From JAVKBW01 sp040222995 (GTDB lineage Bacteria; Pseudomonadota; Alphaproteobacteria; UBA8366; Aestuariispiraceae): a DNA stretch of 64,000 bases. The notes under the pieces are model-generated. The model was not told where the DNA came from, ran no database searches, and worked only from the letters and a program-made list of their open reading frames with translations. The translations under genes were made by a program, and so were the position numbers. Positions 9,036-17,352 of the stretch are shown piece after piece. Within the stretch, counting starts at the first letter, position 1. Each line of letters opens with the position of its first letter. The stretch lies in contig JAVKBW010000053.1 of assembly GCA_040222995.1 (NCBI GenBank), positions 124,001-188,000 on the forward strand, given 5' to 3'.

Positions 9036-9902
9036 GTGTTTATCAGCGCTGGATGCGAGATCACCATAGCCTTCGATCAGCCGGGCCCGTTCATCGCCAT
9101 GCTGCAGGTCCATCCGGACCGGATCGATGCGCTGTGCGAGCCTGACGATGTCCGGGCGACGCCGGCCATTCCGCTCGAACCTTTTCTCGATCATTTCAAC
9201 AACCGGTGCGTCCGCGGCGTCGCGCCGGTCGGCGAACTGAGGTTGCGCGCTGAAACGGTGGTCAACGAAGCGTTCGAACCCGATGCCTGGGCGCCCGACG
9301 CGCCGCAGATTCCGGTCGAAAGCCTGCCGGTGGAAACGCTGCGCTTCCTGCTCGGCAGCCGGTACTGCGAAATCGACCGCATGATGGGCGCGGCGTGGTC
9401 GCTGTTCGGCGATGTCGATCCGGGCTGGTCCCGCGTGCAGGCGATCTGCGACTGGATCCACGCCAATGTCGATTTCGGCTATTCTCACGCCCAGCCCAAC
9501 ATGACGGCGTCGGAAGTGTACGAACGGCGCGCCGGCGTCTGCCGCGACTTCGCCCATCTGGCGATTTCCTTCTGCCGCGCGCTCAACATTCCGGCGCGGT
9601 ACGGCACCGGGTATCTGGGCGATATCGATATCGAACCGGAACCCTTTCCGATGGATGTCTCGGCCTGGTTCGAGGTGTTTCTGGGCGGCGCCTGGTACAC
9701 GTTCGATGCCCGCTTCAACACGCGCCGGCGCGGCCGCATCCTGATGGCGCGAGGCCGCGATGCCGCCGATTGCGCGATGCTGACCACATTCGGCCCGCAC
9801 CGGCTGGTCGACTGGCAGGTCTGGACGGACGAGGCGAAGACTCCGCCGGATTCCCCGACCGCGGAAACCGGTGCCCGCAAGGTGATGTACGGACGGCGGT
9901 AG
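9036..9902 (+). CDS. transglutaminase-like family protein
   Basis: The 288-residue protein has an N-terminal beta domain (to about residue 140) and a transglutaminase-like papain-fold core. The catalytic Cys lies in RRAGVCRDFAHLAISFCRA, followed by PARYGTGYLGDI. The segment where the family usually shows HAWFE reads VSAWFEVFLGG, so the usual His position is Ser, while the Asp motif WYTFDAR is kept. Some subfamilies show the same change, so activity is uncertain rather than excluded. GTG at 9036 is chosen because AGGAGG lies five bases upstream. The TTG at 8991 lacks a usable site. It probably works with the upstream metallopeptidase. Confidence 0.85.
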   Translation: MFISAGCEITIAFDQPGPFIAMLQVHPDRIDALCEPDDVRATPAIPLEPFLDHFNNRCVRGVAPVGELRLRAETVVNEAFEPDAWAPDAPQIPVESLPVETLRFLLGSRYCEIDRMMGAAWSLFGDVDPGWSRVQAICDWIHANVDFGYSHAQPNMTASEVYERRAGVCRDFAHLAISFCRALNIPARYGTGYLGDIDIEPEPFPMDVSAWFEVFLGGAWYTFDARFNTRRRGRILMARGRDAADCAMLTTFGPHRLVDWQVWTDEAKTPPDSPTAETGARKVMYGRR

Positions 9903-9942
9903 GGCCCGGCTCGCCGGCGGAAAGCCGCCAAATTCACTTTTT

Positions 9943-10020
9943 TGCTGCACTGCACAAAAATCCTCTTGACGCGGGCACGGAACACCCTCATATACGGGTC
10001 ACGATGTTGCGGTGCAGCAA
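9943..10020 (+). promoter_or_regulatory. phasin promoter with two GTGCAGCAA half-site elements
   Basis: TTGACG (9966-9971), a 17-base spacer and CATATA (9989-9994) make a plausible housekeeping promoter for the phasin. Flanking it are TTGCTGCACTGCACAA (9943-9958) and TTGCGGTGCAGCAA (10007-10020), which contain the same GTGCAGCAA word in opposite orientation. TGC/GCA-rich inverted sites are known targets of the PHB-responsive repressor PhaR in other Alphaproteobacteria. Assigning PhaR here is inference. Confidence 0.45.
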
Positions 10021-10120
10021 TAAGCCGCAACCGTGAAAATCATAGGATTTCACGTTTATACCGGTCGGATGAGGATGAGCCCCCGCCGGAATGTGAAACG
10101 GATAGTCAGGAGTTTTGAAA

Positions 10121-10645
10121 ATGGTTGCTAAAGCGAAAACGAGTGCTACGAAAATGGATACCAAACAGTTCGACGACGCGATGGCCGTCGGCAAGGACAC
10201 CGTTGAAAAGACGGTTGCCGCCACGACCGAACAGGTTGAGCAGGCTGTCGCCGCCGCCAAGGAACAGGTCGAGAAGGCCTCCGACGCAGCGATGAAGAGC
10301 TACGAAGAAATGACCGCTCTCAACAAGGACACCTACGATGCCTTCGCCAGGAGCAGCGATGTTCTGGTAAAGGGCTCGGAAGACCTCGGCAAGGCGTATT
10401 ACGCGTTCTTCCAGGCTGCCGCCGACGCCCAGGTTGAAGTCGCGAAGTCGATGATGACCGCCAAGTCGCTGAACGAAGTGATGGAAATCCAGTCGACCTA
10501 CACCCGCACGGCGATGGACAAGGCCGTTACGGAAGGCTCGAAACTGTCGGAAATGAGCGTCAAAGTCGCCACCGATGCGTTCGAACCGATCCAGAGCCAG
10601 GTTAATGTCGCGTTCGATCGCGCCATGAAGCCGATGGCGGCCTAA
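10121..10645 (+). CDS. phasin family protein
   Basis: The 174-residue, Ala/Lys/Glu-rich, all-helical protein has the phasin domain (about residues 50-165, including KGSEDLGKAYYAFFQAAADA and SLNEVMEIQSTYTRTAMD). Phasins coat polyhydroxyalkanoate granules and set their number and size, so the organism probably stores PHA. The N-terminal 45 residues form a coiled-coil-like repeat rich in VEQA/VEKA. ATG at 10121 has AGGAG eight bases upstream. An intrinsic terminator follows 55 bp after the stop, so it is a single-gene transcript. Confidence 0.92.
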   Translation: MVAKAKTSATKMDTKQFDDAMAVGKDTVEKTVAATTEQVEQAVAAAKEQVEKASDAAMKSYEEMTALNKDTYDAFARSSDVLVKGSEDLGKAYYAFFQAAADAQVEVAKSMMTAKSLNEVMEIQSTYTRTAMDKAVTEGSKLSEMSVKVATDAFEPIQSQVNVAFDRAMKPMAA

Positions 10646-10700
10646 CGGCAGGAATGCGATACCGGCCGGTTACCCGGCCGATATCCTGAAATACCGGAGA

Positions 10701-10734
10701 CGGCCCGACCGCACAGGTCGGGCCGTTTCCGTTT
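10701..10734 (+). terminator. intrinsic terminator of the phasin gene
   Basis: A perfect 10-bp stem, CGGCCCGACC (10701-10710) with GGTCGGGCCG (10716-10725), encloses loop GCACA and is followed by TTTCCGTTT. The remaining 220 bp before trcR hold no recognisable gene, only possible promoter sequence (TATAC near 10812). Confidence 0.85.
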
Positions 10735-10953
10735 GCGCCGGGTGAATTGCGGGCTTGTCGGCCCCACCCGTGAGGCGCAATCAAAGGGTTTTAATGATCG
10801 GTTGCCGATGCTATACACCGCGCGTTCCAAAGAGTACGTAGCAACACAAGAGCAGCGCCTGAGGATAGAACGGGTGCCGTGACGCTTCGGCTGAATTAAC
10901 AGGCGAACACGGCTTCGCCGCCCTATCGAACGTGGTGGGAGAGAGTCAAGAAA

Positions 10954-11559
10954 ATGCCAAAACTATTGATGCCCAAGGCGACGGCCGTCTGGTTGATTGA
11001 CAACACGACGCTTTCCTTTGAACAGATTTCCGAATTCACCGGTCTGCACGATCTGGAAGTTCAGGCGATAGCCGACGGCGAAGTCGCGCCGGGAATGCAG
11101 GGCCTGGACCCGATTCAGGGCGGCCAGCTCACCAAGCAGGAAATCGCCCGCTGCGAGGCGGATTCGAGCGCCAGTCTGCAGAAGCTGGAATCCGATCTTC
11201 CGTCGCCGGTAACCCGCCAGAAGGGGCCGCGCTATACCCCGGTATCGAAGCGCGCCGACAAACCGGATGCGATCGCCTGGCTGCTGCGCCACCACCCGGA
11301 ACTGAATGACGGCCAGATCGGCCGGCTGATCGGCACCACCAAGCCGACCATCACCGCCATTCGCGAGCGGTCGCACTGGAACGCGGCGAATTTGCGCCCG
11401 CGCTCGCCGGTCGAACTCGGCCTTGCGACGCAGGAAGACATGTCGACTGAAATCCACAAGGCGCTGGCCGCCGGCCGAAAACCGCTGGAACAGCCGATCG
11501 TCGAACCGCTTTCCGACGAAGAACCGCTGCAGGCGCCGACCTGGGAAGGTCTCGACTGA
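10954..11559 (+). CDS. trcR: cell-cycle transcriptional regulator TrcR (DUF1013)
   Basis: The 201-residue protein matches the DUF1013 family, which is almost confined to Alphaproteobacteria and is annotated as TrcR after the Caulobacter protein. The N-terminal segment MPKATAVWLIDNTTLSFEQI and the second helical block (AIAWLLRHHPELNDGQIGRLIGTTKPTITAIRERSHWN, about residues 108-147) look like two HTH-type modules. The latter probably contacts DNA. A GGTGGGAGAG site precedes the ATG. It is monocistronic, between the phasin terminator and clpS. The gene's presence is a strong lineage marker. Confidence 0.9.
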   Translation: MPKLLMPKATAVWLIDNTTLSFEQISEFTGLHDLEVQAIADGEVAPGMQGLDPIQGGQLTKQEIARCEADSSASLQKLESDLPSPVTRQKGPRYTPVSKRADKPDAIAWLLRHHPELNDGQIGRLIGTTKPTITAIRERSHWNAANLRPRSPVELGLATQEDMSTEIHKALAAGRKPLEQPIVEPLSDEEPLQAPTWEGLD

Positions 11560-11752
11560 CCCGGCGGCGGGGTAACCGCAGCGGCGCGGACATCGAATTG
11601 CGGCGACTTGCCTCTTTCAATTTGATGCCGGAAACCAATATTATTCATAACCAAGCGCAGCGAACGCCGCTGCGTTTGGCTTTTGGCCCGCATCGGATGT
11701 AAAATTTCCGGTCAGGGCCGGGTTGCGAAGAATTGGGATACGATTTTTTGAA

Positions 11753-12130
11753 ATGATCAGAGGGTACGATCAGAAAGCGGTGCCGATACGGTTATCGCAG
11801 GACGACGATGACGGAAACGGCGGCAGCGACGCGGATCGCCGCACCGGTTTGCTTACCAAGACACGGCCGAAAACCAAAAAGCCGGCCATGTACAAGGTTC
11901 TGATGCTGAACGACGATTACACGCCGATGGAATTCGTCGTTTTCGTGCTGGAGCAGTATTTCAGCAAGTCGCGCGAGGAAGCGACCCGCATCATGATGCA
12001 TGTGCACCGGCGCGGCGTCGGCATCTGCGGCGTTTACACCTACGATGTCGCGGAAACCAAGGTGAACCAGGTGATGGACATGGCGCGCAAGGAACAGCAC
12101 CCGTTGCAATGCACGCTTGAAAAGGAGTGA
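11753..12130 (+). CDS. clpS: ATP-dependent Clp protease adaptor ClpS
   Basis: The 125-residue protein has a disordered acidic N-terminus (DDDDGNGGSD) followed by the ClpS core starting KKPAMYKVLMLNDDYTPMEF. The DD and Thr/Met pocket residues bind N-degron side chains. HVHRRGVGICGVYTYDVAETK forms the rest of the fold. ClpS delivers N-end-rule substrates to ClpA, whose gene follows 144 bp downstream. The ATG at 11753 was preferred to an upstream TTG at 11723. The same order is usual across Alphaproteobacteria. Confidence 0.95.
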   Translation: MIRGYDQKAVPIRLSQDDDDGNGGSDADRRTGLLTKTRPKTKKPAMYKVLMLNDDYTPMEFVVFVLEQYFSKSREEATRIMMHVHRRGVGICGVYTYDVAETKVNQVMDMARKEQHPLQCTLEKE

Positions 12131-12274
12131 ATGGGGGATCGACGCGCGGGACAGGGCCGGCACGACAGGGCGAAAGCCCAAAATATGTTTCCTGCAACGG
12201 TGCGGTCTGCCGTTGGAAACGGAAACAAATCGGGCTAGGCTGAAATTCAGAAACAGGAAAGGGCCAACCGGCTG

Positions 12275-14602
12275 ATGCTGTCAAAGAACCTCGAAGAAAC
12301 ACTGCACCGCGCGCTCTCCAATGCACGGACCCGGCGGCACGAATACGCAACGCTGGAACATCTGATGCTGTCGTTGACCGACGATCAGGACGCCATTGCG
12401 GTTTTACGGGCCTGCGGCGTCGAGCTGGACAAGCTGCGCGGCGACCTCGTCGAATATCTCGACAACGACCTCAGCAATCTGATCGCGGCGACCGACGACG
12501 ATCCGAAACCGACAGCCGGCTTCCAGCGGGTGCTGCAACGCGCCGCCATTCACGTCCAGTCGTCGGGGCGCGAGGAAGTGACCGGCGCGAACGTGCTGGT
12601 GGCGATTTTCTCGGAACGCGAAAGCCACGCCGTCTACTTCCTGCAACTGCAGGACATGACGCGGTTCGACGCGGTGAACTATATCAGCCACGGCATCGCC
12701 AAGGTGCCCGGCCAGGCCTCGCCCCAGCCCAGCACCGTCAACGGCGCTGATGAAGGCGCCAAGGCGGAGGAAACCAACAAGCAGGGCAGCGAGGCGCTGG
12801 ACGCCTATTGCGTCAATCTCAACGTCAAGGCGGGCGAGGGCAAGATCGATCCGTTGATCGGCCGGGCGAACGAAGTGGAGCGCACGATCCAGATCCTGTG
12901 CCGGCGCACCAAGAACAACCCGCTGCTGGTCGGCGATCCGGGGGTCGGCAAAACCGCCATCGCCGAAGGTCTGGCGAAACGGATCGTCGAAAAGGACGTT
13001 CCCGCCGTGCTGGAGGACTGCACGATCTTCGCGCTCGACATGGGGTCGCTGCTGGCCGGCACCCGCTATCGCGGCGATTTCGAGGAACGCCTGAAGGCGG
13101 TGATGAAGGAACTGGAGGAAACAGACGGCGCGATCCTGTTCATCGACGAAATTCATACCGTCATCGGCGCGGGCGCGACGACCGGCGGCGCGATGGACGC
13201 CTCGAACCTGCTGAAGCCGGCCCTGGCCAGCGGTACGTTGCGCTGCATCGGCTCGACCACCTACAAGGAATTCCGCGGTTACTTCGAAAAGGACCGGGCG
13301 CTGGCGCGGCGGTTCCAGAAGATCGATGTCTCCGAACCGTCGGTTGCCGATACGATCAAGATTCTGAAGGGTCTGAAGCCGTATTACGAGGAACACCACA
13401 AGGTGCGCTACACCAATGACGCCATCAAGACGGCCGTAGATCTGTCAGCGCGCTACATCAACGACCGCAAGCTGCCGGACAAGGCCATCGACGTGATCGA
13501 CGAAGTCGGCGCGGCGCAGATGCTGTTGCCGGAATCCAAGCGCAAGAAAACCATCGGCGTTAAGGATGTTGAAGCGGTGGTCGCAAAGATCGCCCGGATC
13601 CCGCCGAAGCAGGTCTCGAAGGACGACCGGGAATCGCTGCGGTCGCTGGAGGCCGATCTCAAAATGGTGGTGTACGGACAGGACCGCGCCATCGACGCCC
13701 TGGCTTCCGCTATCAAACTGGCGCGGGCCGGGTTGCGCGATCTGGAAAAGCCGATCGGCAGCTATCTGTTTTCCGGCCCGACCGGGGTCGGCAAGACCGA
13801 GGTCGCGCGGCAGCTCGCGAAAACGCTGGGCGTCGAGCTGAAACGCTTCGACATGTCGGAATACATGGAACGGCACACGGTCTCGCGGCTGATCGGCGCA
13901 CCCCCCGGCTATGTCGGGTTCGATCAGGGCGGGCTTTTGACCGACGCCATCGACCAGAACCCGCATTGCGTATTACTGCTGGACGAGATCGAAAAGGCTC
14001 ATCCGGACCTGTTCAATATCCTGCTGCAGGTGATGGATTACGGGAAACTGACCGACAATAACGGCAAGAGCGTCGATTTCCGCAACGTCGTGCTGATCAT
14101 GACCACCAATGCCGGGGCGACCGATATGGCGAAACACGCCATCGGGTTTAACCGCGAGGTCCGCAGCGGCGAGGACCAGGAAGCGATCGAAAAGCTGTTT
14201 ACACCGGAATTCAGAAACCGGCTCGATGCGGTCATTCCGTTCGATTCCCTCAGCGAAAACGTGATCGACAAGGTTGTCGACAAGTTCGTGATCGAGCTTG
14301 AACTGCAGCTTGCGGACCGTCAGGTGTCGATTGAATTGACCGACGAGGCGCGGGCGTGGCTCGGCAAGAAGGGTTACGACAAGCTGAACGGCGCCCGGCC
14401 GCTGGGCCGCGTCATTCAGCAATACATCAAGCAGCCGCTGGCCGACGAAATGCTGTTCGGCCGCCTTGCGAAAGGCGGGCTGGCGATTGTCGGCGTGGAG
14501 AAGGACGGCAAGAAGCTGGCCTTCGCCTATCCGGAAGACAGCGGACCGAAAAAGCCGAAAGGCAAGGGCTCGCCGAAAAAGTCCGAACTGATCGACCGCT
14601 AG
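12275..14602 (+). CDS. clpA: ATP-dependent Clp protease ATP-binding subunit ClpA
   Basis: The 775-residue AAA+ unfoldase starts with an N-terminal double Clp repeat (1-145) that docks ClpS. Next come AAA module 1 with Walker A GDPGVGKTAIAEG (about 219) and Walker B ILFIDEIHT, and AAA module 2 with Walker A GPTGVGKTEVARQ (about 500) and LLLDEIEKAHPD, then the D2 small domain. It lacks the long middle coiled coil of ClpB, and its length is right for ClpA. It unfolds substrates for ClpP, encoded elsewhere. The C-terminal 20 residues are Lys-rich (KKPKGKGSPKK). It is encoded beside its adaptor clpS. Confidence 0.96.
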   Translation: MLSKNLEETLHRALSNARTRRHEYATLEHLMLSLTDDQDAIAVLRACGVELDKLRGDLVEYLDNDLSNLIAATDDDPKPTAGFQRVLQRAAIHVQSSGREEVTGANVLVAIFSERESHAVYFLQLQDMTRFDAVNYISHGIAKVPGQASPQPSTVNGADEGAKAEETNKQGSEALDAYCVNLNVKAGEGKIDPLIGRANEVERTIQILCRRTKNNPLLVGDPGVGKTAIAEGLAKRIVEKDVPAVLEDCTIFALDMGSLLAGTRYRGDFEERLKAVMKELEETDGAILFIDEIHTVIGAGATTGGAMDASNLLKPALASGTLRCIGSTTYKEFRGYFEKDRALARRFQKIDVSEPSVADTIKILKGLKPYYEEHHKVRYTNDAIKTAVDLSARYINDRKLPDKAIDVIDEVGAAQMLLPESKRKKTIGVKDVEAVVAKIARIPPKQVSKDDRESLRSLEADLKMVVYGQDRAIDALASAIKLARAGLRDLEKPIGSYLFSGPTGVGKTEVARQLAKTLGVELKRFDMSEYMERHTVSRLIGAPPGYVGFDQGGLLTDAIDQNPHCVLLLDEIEKAHPDLFNILLQVMDYGKLTDNNGKSVDFRNVVLIMTTNAGATDMAKHAIGFNREVRSGEDQEAIEKLFTPEFRNRLDAVIPFDSLSENVIDKVVDKFVIELELQLADRQVSIELTDEARAWLGKKGYDKLNGARPLGRVIQQYIKQPLADEMLFGRLAKGGLAIVGVEKDGKKLAFAYPEDSGPKKPKGKGSPKKSELIDR

Positions 14603-14663
14603 GAAAAGCGGGGTATTTTCCGCTGCCGGGACTTTCCGTCCGGTGCGGCGACGAAACATAAAT

Positions 14664-14696
14664 AAGCCGGTGGAACGTTGGTTCCACCGGCTTTTT
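14664..14696 (+). terminator. intrinsic terminator between clpA and the binding-protein gene
   Basis: A 13-bp perfect stem, AAGCCGGTGGAAC (14664-14676) with GTTCCACCGGCTT (14681-14693), has loop GTTG and T5 on the + strand. It lies between convergent genes and probably stops transcripts in both directions. Confidence 0.88.
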
Positions 14697-14716
14697 GCCG
14701 ACTATATGGCGGGGCT

Positions 14717-16318
14717 TCAGGCGACCCACCAGCGTTCGATGATGTGCCGTCCGTCGAGCGGCCGGTCGCTGGCCAGTTCGTTGTGACCCAGCTTGCCGTT
14801 GGTGGCGAGGATGTTGTCCGGGAAGCTCCAGATCAACTGTCCGGCCTCGTCGCGGACCAGCGCCTGCAGCTCCGCGATCATTTCGGCGCGTCTGTCGGTA
14901 TCGAGTTCGGCATTGGCCTGTTGAAGCACCTCGACGAAGCGGTCGTTTTCAAACATCGACTCGTTCCAAGCGGCGCCCGGCAGATAGCCGGTCGAGAACA
15001 TTTGGCTCGACGTCGTGTACCCGCCCCAGTAATTCGTGAACATCGGTTTGTTCATGTAGACATTTGTCCAGTAACCGTCGGCCGGCTCCCGCACCACCGT
15101 TATGTTGATATTGGCGGGTTTTGCCGATTCCTGGAGCACTGTCGCCGCGTCGACCGCGCCGCCGAAAGCTGCCGCACCCGCGCTGATATTAAGGTCGAGA
15201 CTGTCGAGACCGGCCTTTTTCAGATGGAATTTGGCCTTGTCGGGATCATAGGCGCGCTGTTCCAGGCTTGCGTCGTGATAACGATAGGACGGCCCGATCG
15301 GCTGGTCGTTGGCGATGGTGCCATGGCCGCTAAGCACTTTCTGAATCAGGGCCTCGCGATCGCAGGCGTATTTCAGGGCAAGGCGGACGTCGTTGCTCTC
15401 GAACGGCGCCCGATCCGACATCATACTGAACAAATAGTGCAGCGGGCCTTGCGTCTTTTCCACGCTGATACCATCGACATTGATCAGGCGGCTGACCGCC
15501 TTGAATTCGATCTCGTCGATGACGTCGACGCCATCCGACATGATAGCGTTGATCCGCGCCGTCGGGTCCGCAATCGTCAGCAGTTCCACGGTCGAGGCAT
15601 GCGCCCTGTCGTCGCGCCAGTAATTCGGGTTCCGTTCAAGGATGGCCCGGACACCGGGTTCGTACTCTTTGAGGACGTAGCCGCCGGTGCCGATACCGGA
15701 CGTGGCGTCAATGCCGTCGCCGTCGGCCTTGCAGATGGTGAAGTTGGCTGATGCCAGGCTGTACGGAAAATCGACATTCGGTTTTACGAGGTCGATGACC
15801 AACGTGTTCGGACCGTCCGCCCGTATATCTTTCATCTGGTCAGCAATCGGTTTTACGGCGGACTCTGAATTCTCACCGCGATGCCGGTTGAGCGAGGCGA
15901 TGACATCATCGACGGTCAGAGGCTTGCCGTCATGGAATTCGACATTCTGGCGCAGCTTAAATACCCAGGTGGTGGCATTCGCGTTGGGCGACCATTCCGT
16001 TGCGAGGCATGGGGCCAGCGTGGCCCCGGCTTCGATCTGCGTCAGCGTGTTGCGCACCGCATAGGCGATCATCCATTGCGCGCCGTTGAACAACAGCGCC
16101 GGGTCGAGATTGTCAGCGGTTTGTCCGTGGTACGTGCCGATGCGCATCTTGCCGCCTTTTTTGGGTTCGGCAGCCTGCGCCGGTTTTGCGGCTGCGGCGG
16201 CGGTGGTCAGCAGCCCCATTGCGGCTGCGCCTTGCAGAAAGCCGCGCCGGGAAATCTGTCCGGTTTCGTATTTCTGTTTCAGCGACGAATAGCTGGCGTG
16301 CCGGTTCATGTCGGTCAT
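14717..16318 (-). CDS. ABC transporter substrate-binding protein, peptide/opine (SBP_bac_5) type
   Basis: The 533-residue protein has a twin-arginine export signal (SRRGFLQGAAAMGLLTTAAAAA, about residues 23-45, cleavage near AKPAQA). The mature part is an oligopeptide/dipeptide binding-protein fold (YAVRNTLTQIEAGATLAPCLATEWSPN near the start). No permease or ATPase gene of this transporter is in the window, so it is an orphan component or uses a distant transporter. It shares an ACTGTTAACAGT-type operator with the adjacent gntR/amidase pair, which suggests a common inducer, perhaps an amide or short peptide. Confidence 0.92.
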   Translation of the reverse strand: MTDMNRHASYSSLKQKYETGQISRRGFLQGAAAMGLLTTAAAAAKPAQAAEPKKGGKMRIGTYHGQTADNLDPALLFNGAQWMIAYAVRNTLTQIEAGATLAPCLATEWSPNANATTWVFKLRQNVEFHDGKPLTVDDVIASLNRHRGENSESAVKPIADQMKDIRADGPNTLVIDLVKPNVDFPYSLASANFTICKADGDGIDATSGIGTGGYVLKEYEPGVRAILERNPNYWRDDRAHASTVELLTIADPTARINAIMSDGVDVIDEIEFKAVSRLINVDGISVEKTQGPLHYLFSMMSDRAPFESNDVRLALKYACDREALIQKVLSGHGTIANDQPIGPSYRYHDASLEQRAYDPDKAKFHLKKAGLDSLDLNISAGAAAFGGAVDAATVLQESAKPANINITVVREPADGYWTNVYMNKPMFTNYWGGYTTSSQMFSTGYLPGAAWNESMFENDRFVEVLQQANAELDTDRRAEMIAELQALVRDEAGQLIWSFPDNILATNGKLGHNELASDRPLDGRHIIERWWVA

Positions 16319-16383
16319 GTCTGAATCCCTGTCGGTTTGAATTTATCCTGACAAAATCAAACCACAGTCAATTTATTTGGTCA

Positions 16384-16395
16384 ACTGTTAACAGT
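16384..16395. promoter_or_regulatory. probable GntR operator upstream of the binding-protein gene
   Basis: ACTGTTAACAGT is a perfect 12-bp palindrome about 66 bp upstream of the binding-protein start. It fits the TnGTnnnACnA-like consensus of FadR-type GntR regulators. Its near copy lies in the gntR-amidase intergenic region at 17282-17293. Confidence 0.55.
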
Positions 16396-16514
16396 TTATT
16401 GTTGAAAATTGAGGAACAGGCCCGATGCCCGGCCAAACCGGTGCGGTTGCGCCGGTATCGGGCGGCGGTCAGGAGCGATGCAAGTGAGGAAAGGCCGAAA
16501 GGCCGGGCAGGCGG

Positions 16515-17219
16515 CTACAGGTTCTGATAGTAGTCGGTATAGAACCGTTTGACCTGATCGCGGTTGAAGGACAGGTAACTGACAATTGTCTTTTCGACCC
16601 GTTGCGGATCGCCGCTTTCGAATGCCTCAACGACCTGCAACAGATACCGGCCGAAAAAGGTTTCGGATTCAACATCCTTCAGATTGACCAAAGTGGCGAT
16701 CTGCCTGATTTGAACGACGATGTTCTCGAACGCTTCGGCAAGTCGCGGATTGCCGCAGATTTCAAATATATAGCGATGCAGGTTCAGGGTCGCGTCCAGG
16801 GCGCCGAGAGGCTCCGTATCAAACCGTTTCTCGGCGGCCAGAACCTCGTTGTACAATTCCCTCAGATGACCGATTTCCGTCTGTGTCGCACGGCTGACCG
16901 CTTTTTTGGCTGCATATGATTCGATGCAGATCCGGTAGTCGTCCAGATCCTCGATTTCCTCCAATGTAACACGCCGAACGAAAAATCCTCGCCTGGCCTG
17001 CGAACTCAGGACACCCAGTTGCTGTAGCAGTCGGGCTGCTTCCCGGACCGGTCCGCGGCTGATCCCCATGCGGCGGGCAAGGTCTGCCTCGACCACGCGG
17101 TCGCCCGGGGCAAGCTCGCCGCTGACAATGGCGGCCAGCAGCTTGTCCTTCACCTGTTCAACGAGATTTGACTGTGTCAGTTCGACGAATTGCGATGGTT
17201 GCGTTGTTTTTATCGGCAT
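16515..17219 (-). CDS. GntR family (FadR/FCD subfamily) transcriptional regulator
   Basis: The 234-residue protein has an N-terminal winged HTH (LAPGDRVVEADLARRMGISRGPVREAARLL, about 35-65) and an all-helical FCD ligand domain (about 90-220). It is transcribed divergently from the amidase across 133 bp that contain the palindrome ACTGTTGACAGT. It sits next to an orphan binding-protein gene carrying ACTGTTAACAGT. The likely role is a local repressor of uptake and hydrolysis of an amide-type compound. That regulon is inferred from shared sites. Confidence 0.93.
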   Translation of the reverse strand: MPIKTTQPSQFVELTQSNLVEQVKDKLLAAIVSGELAPGDRVVEADLARRMGISRGPVREAARLLQQLGVLSSQARRGFFVRRVTLEEIEDLDDYRICIESYAAKKAVSRATQTEIGHLRELYNEVLAAEKRFDTEPLGALDATLNLHRYIFEICGNPRLAEAFENIVVQIRQIATLVNLKDVESETFFGRYLLQVVEAFESGDPQRVEKTIVSYLSFNRDQVKRFYTDYYQNL

Positions 17220-17281
17220 TGCCTGTTTCCTCTTCCCATACCTATGCGCGACTTTCCATTGCTTCGCAATCTCAAACGCAT

Positions 17282-17293
17282 ACTGTTGACAGT
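17282..17293. promoter_or_regulatory. probable GntR operator between gntR and the amidase gene
   Basis: ACTGTTGACAGT (5-bp perfect arms) is continued by TAACA, so TGTTGACAGTTAACA forms two overlapping half-site pairs. It lies 62 bp upstream of the gntR start and 59 bp upstream of the amidase start, and matches the palindrome at 16384-16395. Confidence 0.55.
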
Positions 17294-17352
17294 TAACACA
17301 TTGTCATGCGTTTATCAAAAAAACATGTCCATATCGGGGTTAAGTCTTAATC

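Noticed and set aside
7887..9950. Very long minus-strand frame (687 codons) opposite the peptidase and transglutaminase genes
   Set aside because: GC-rich codon periodicity opens the antisense frame. The + strand genes have clear motifs and ribosome sites, and the antisense translation is rich in Arg, His and Gly without any domain.
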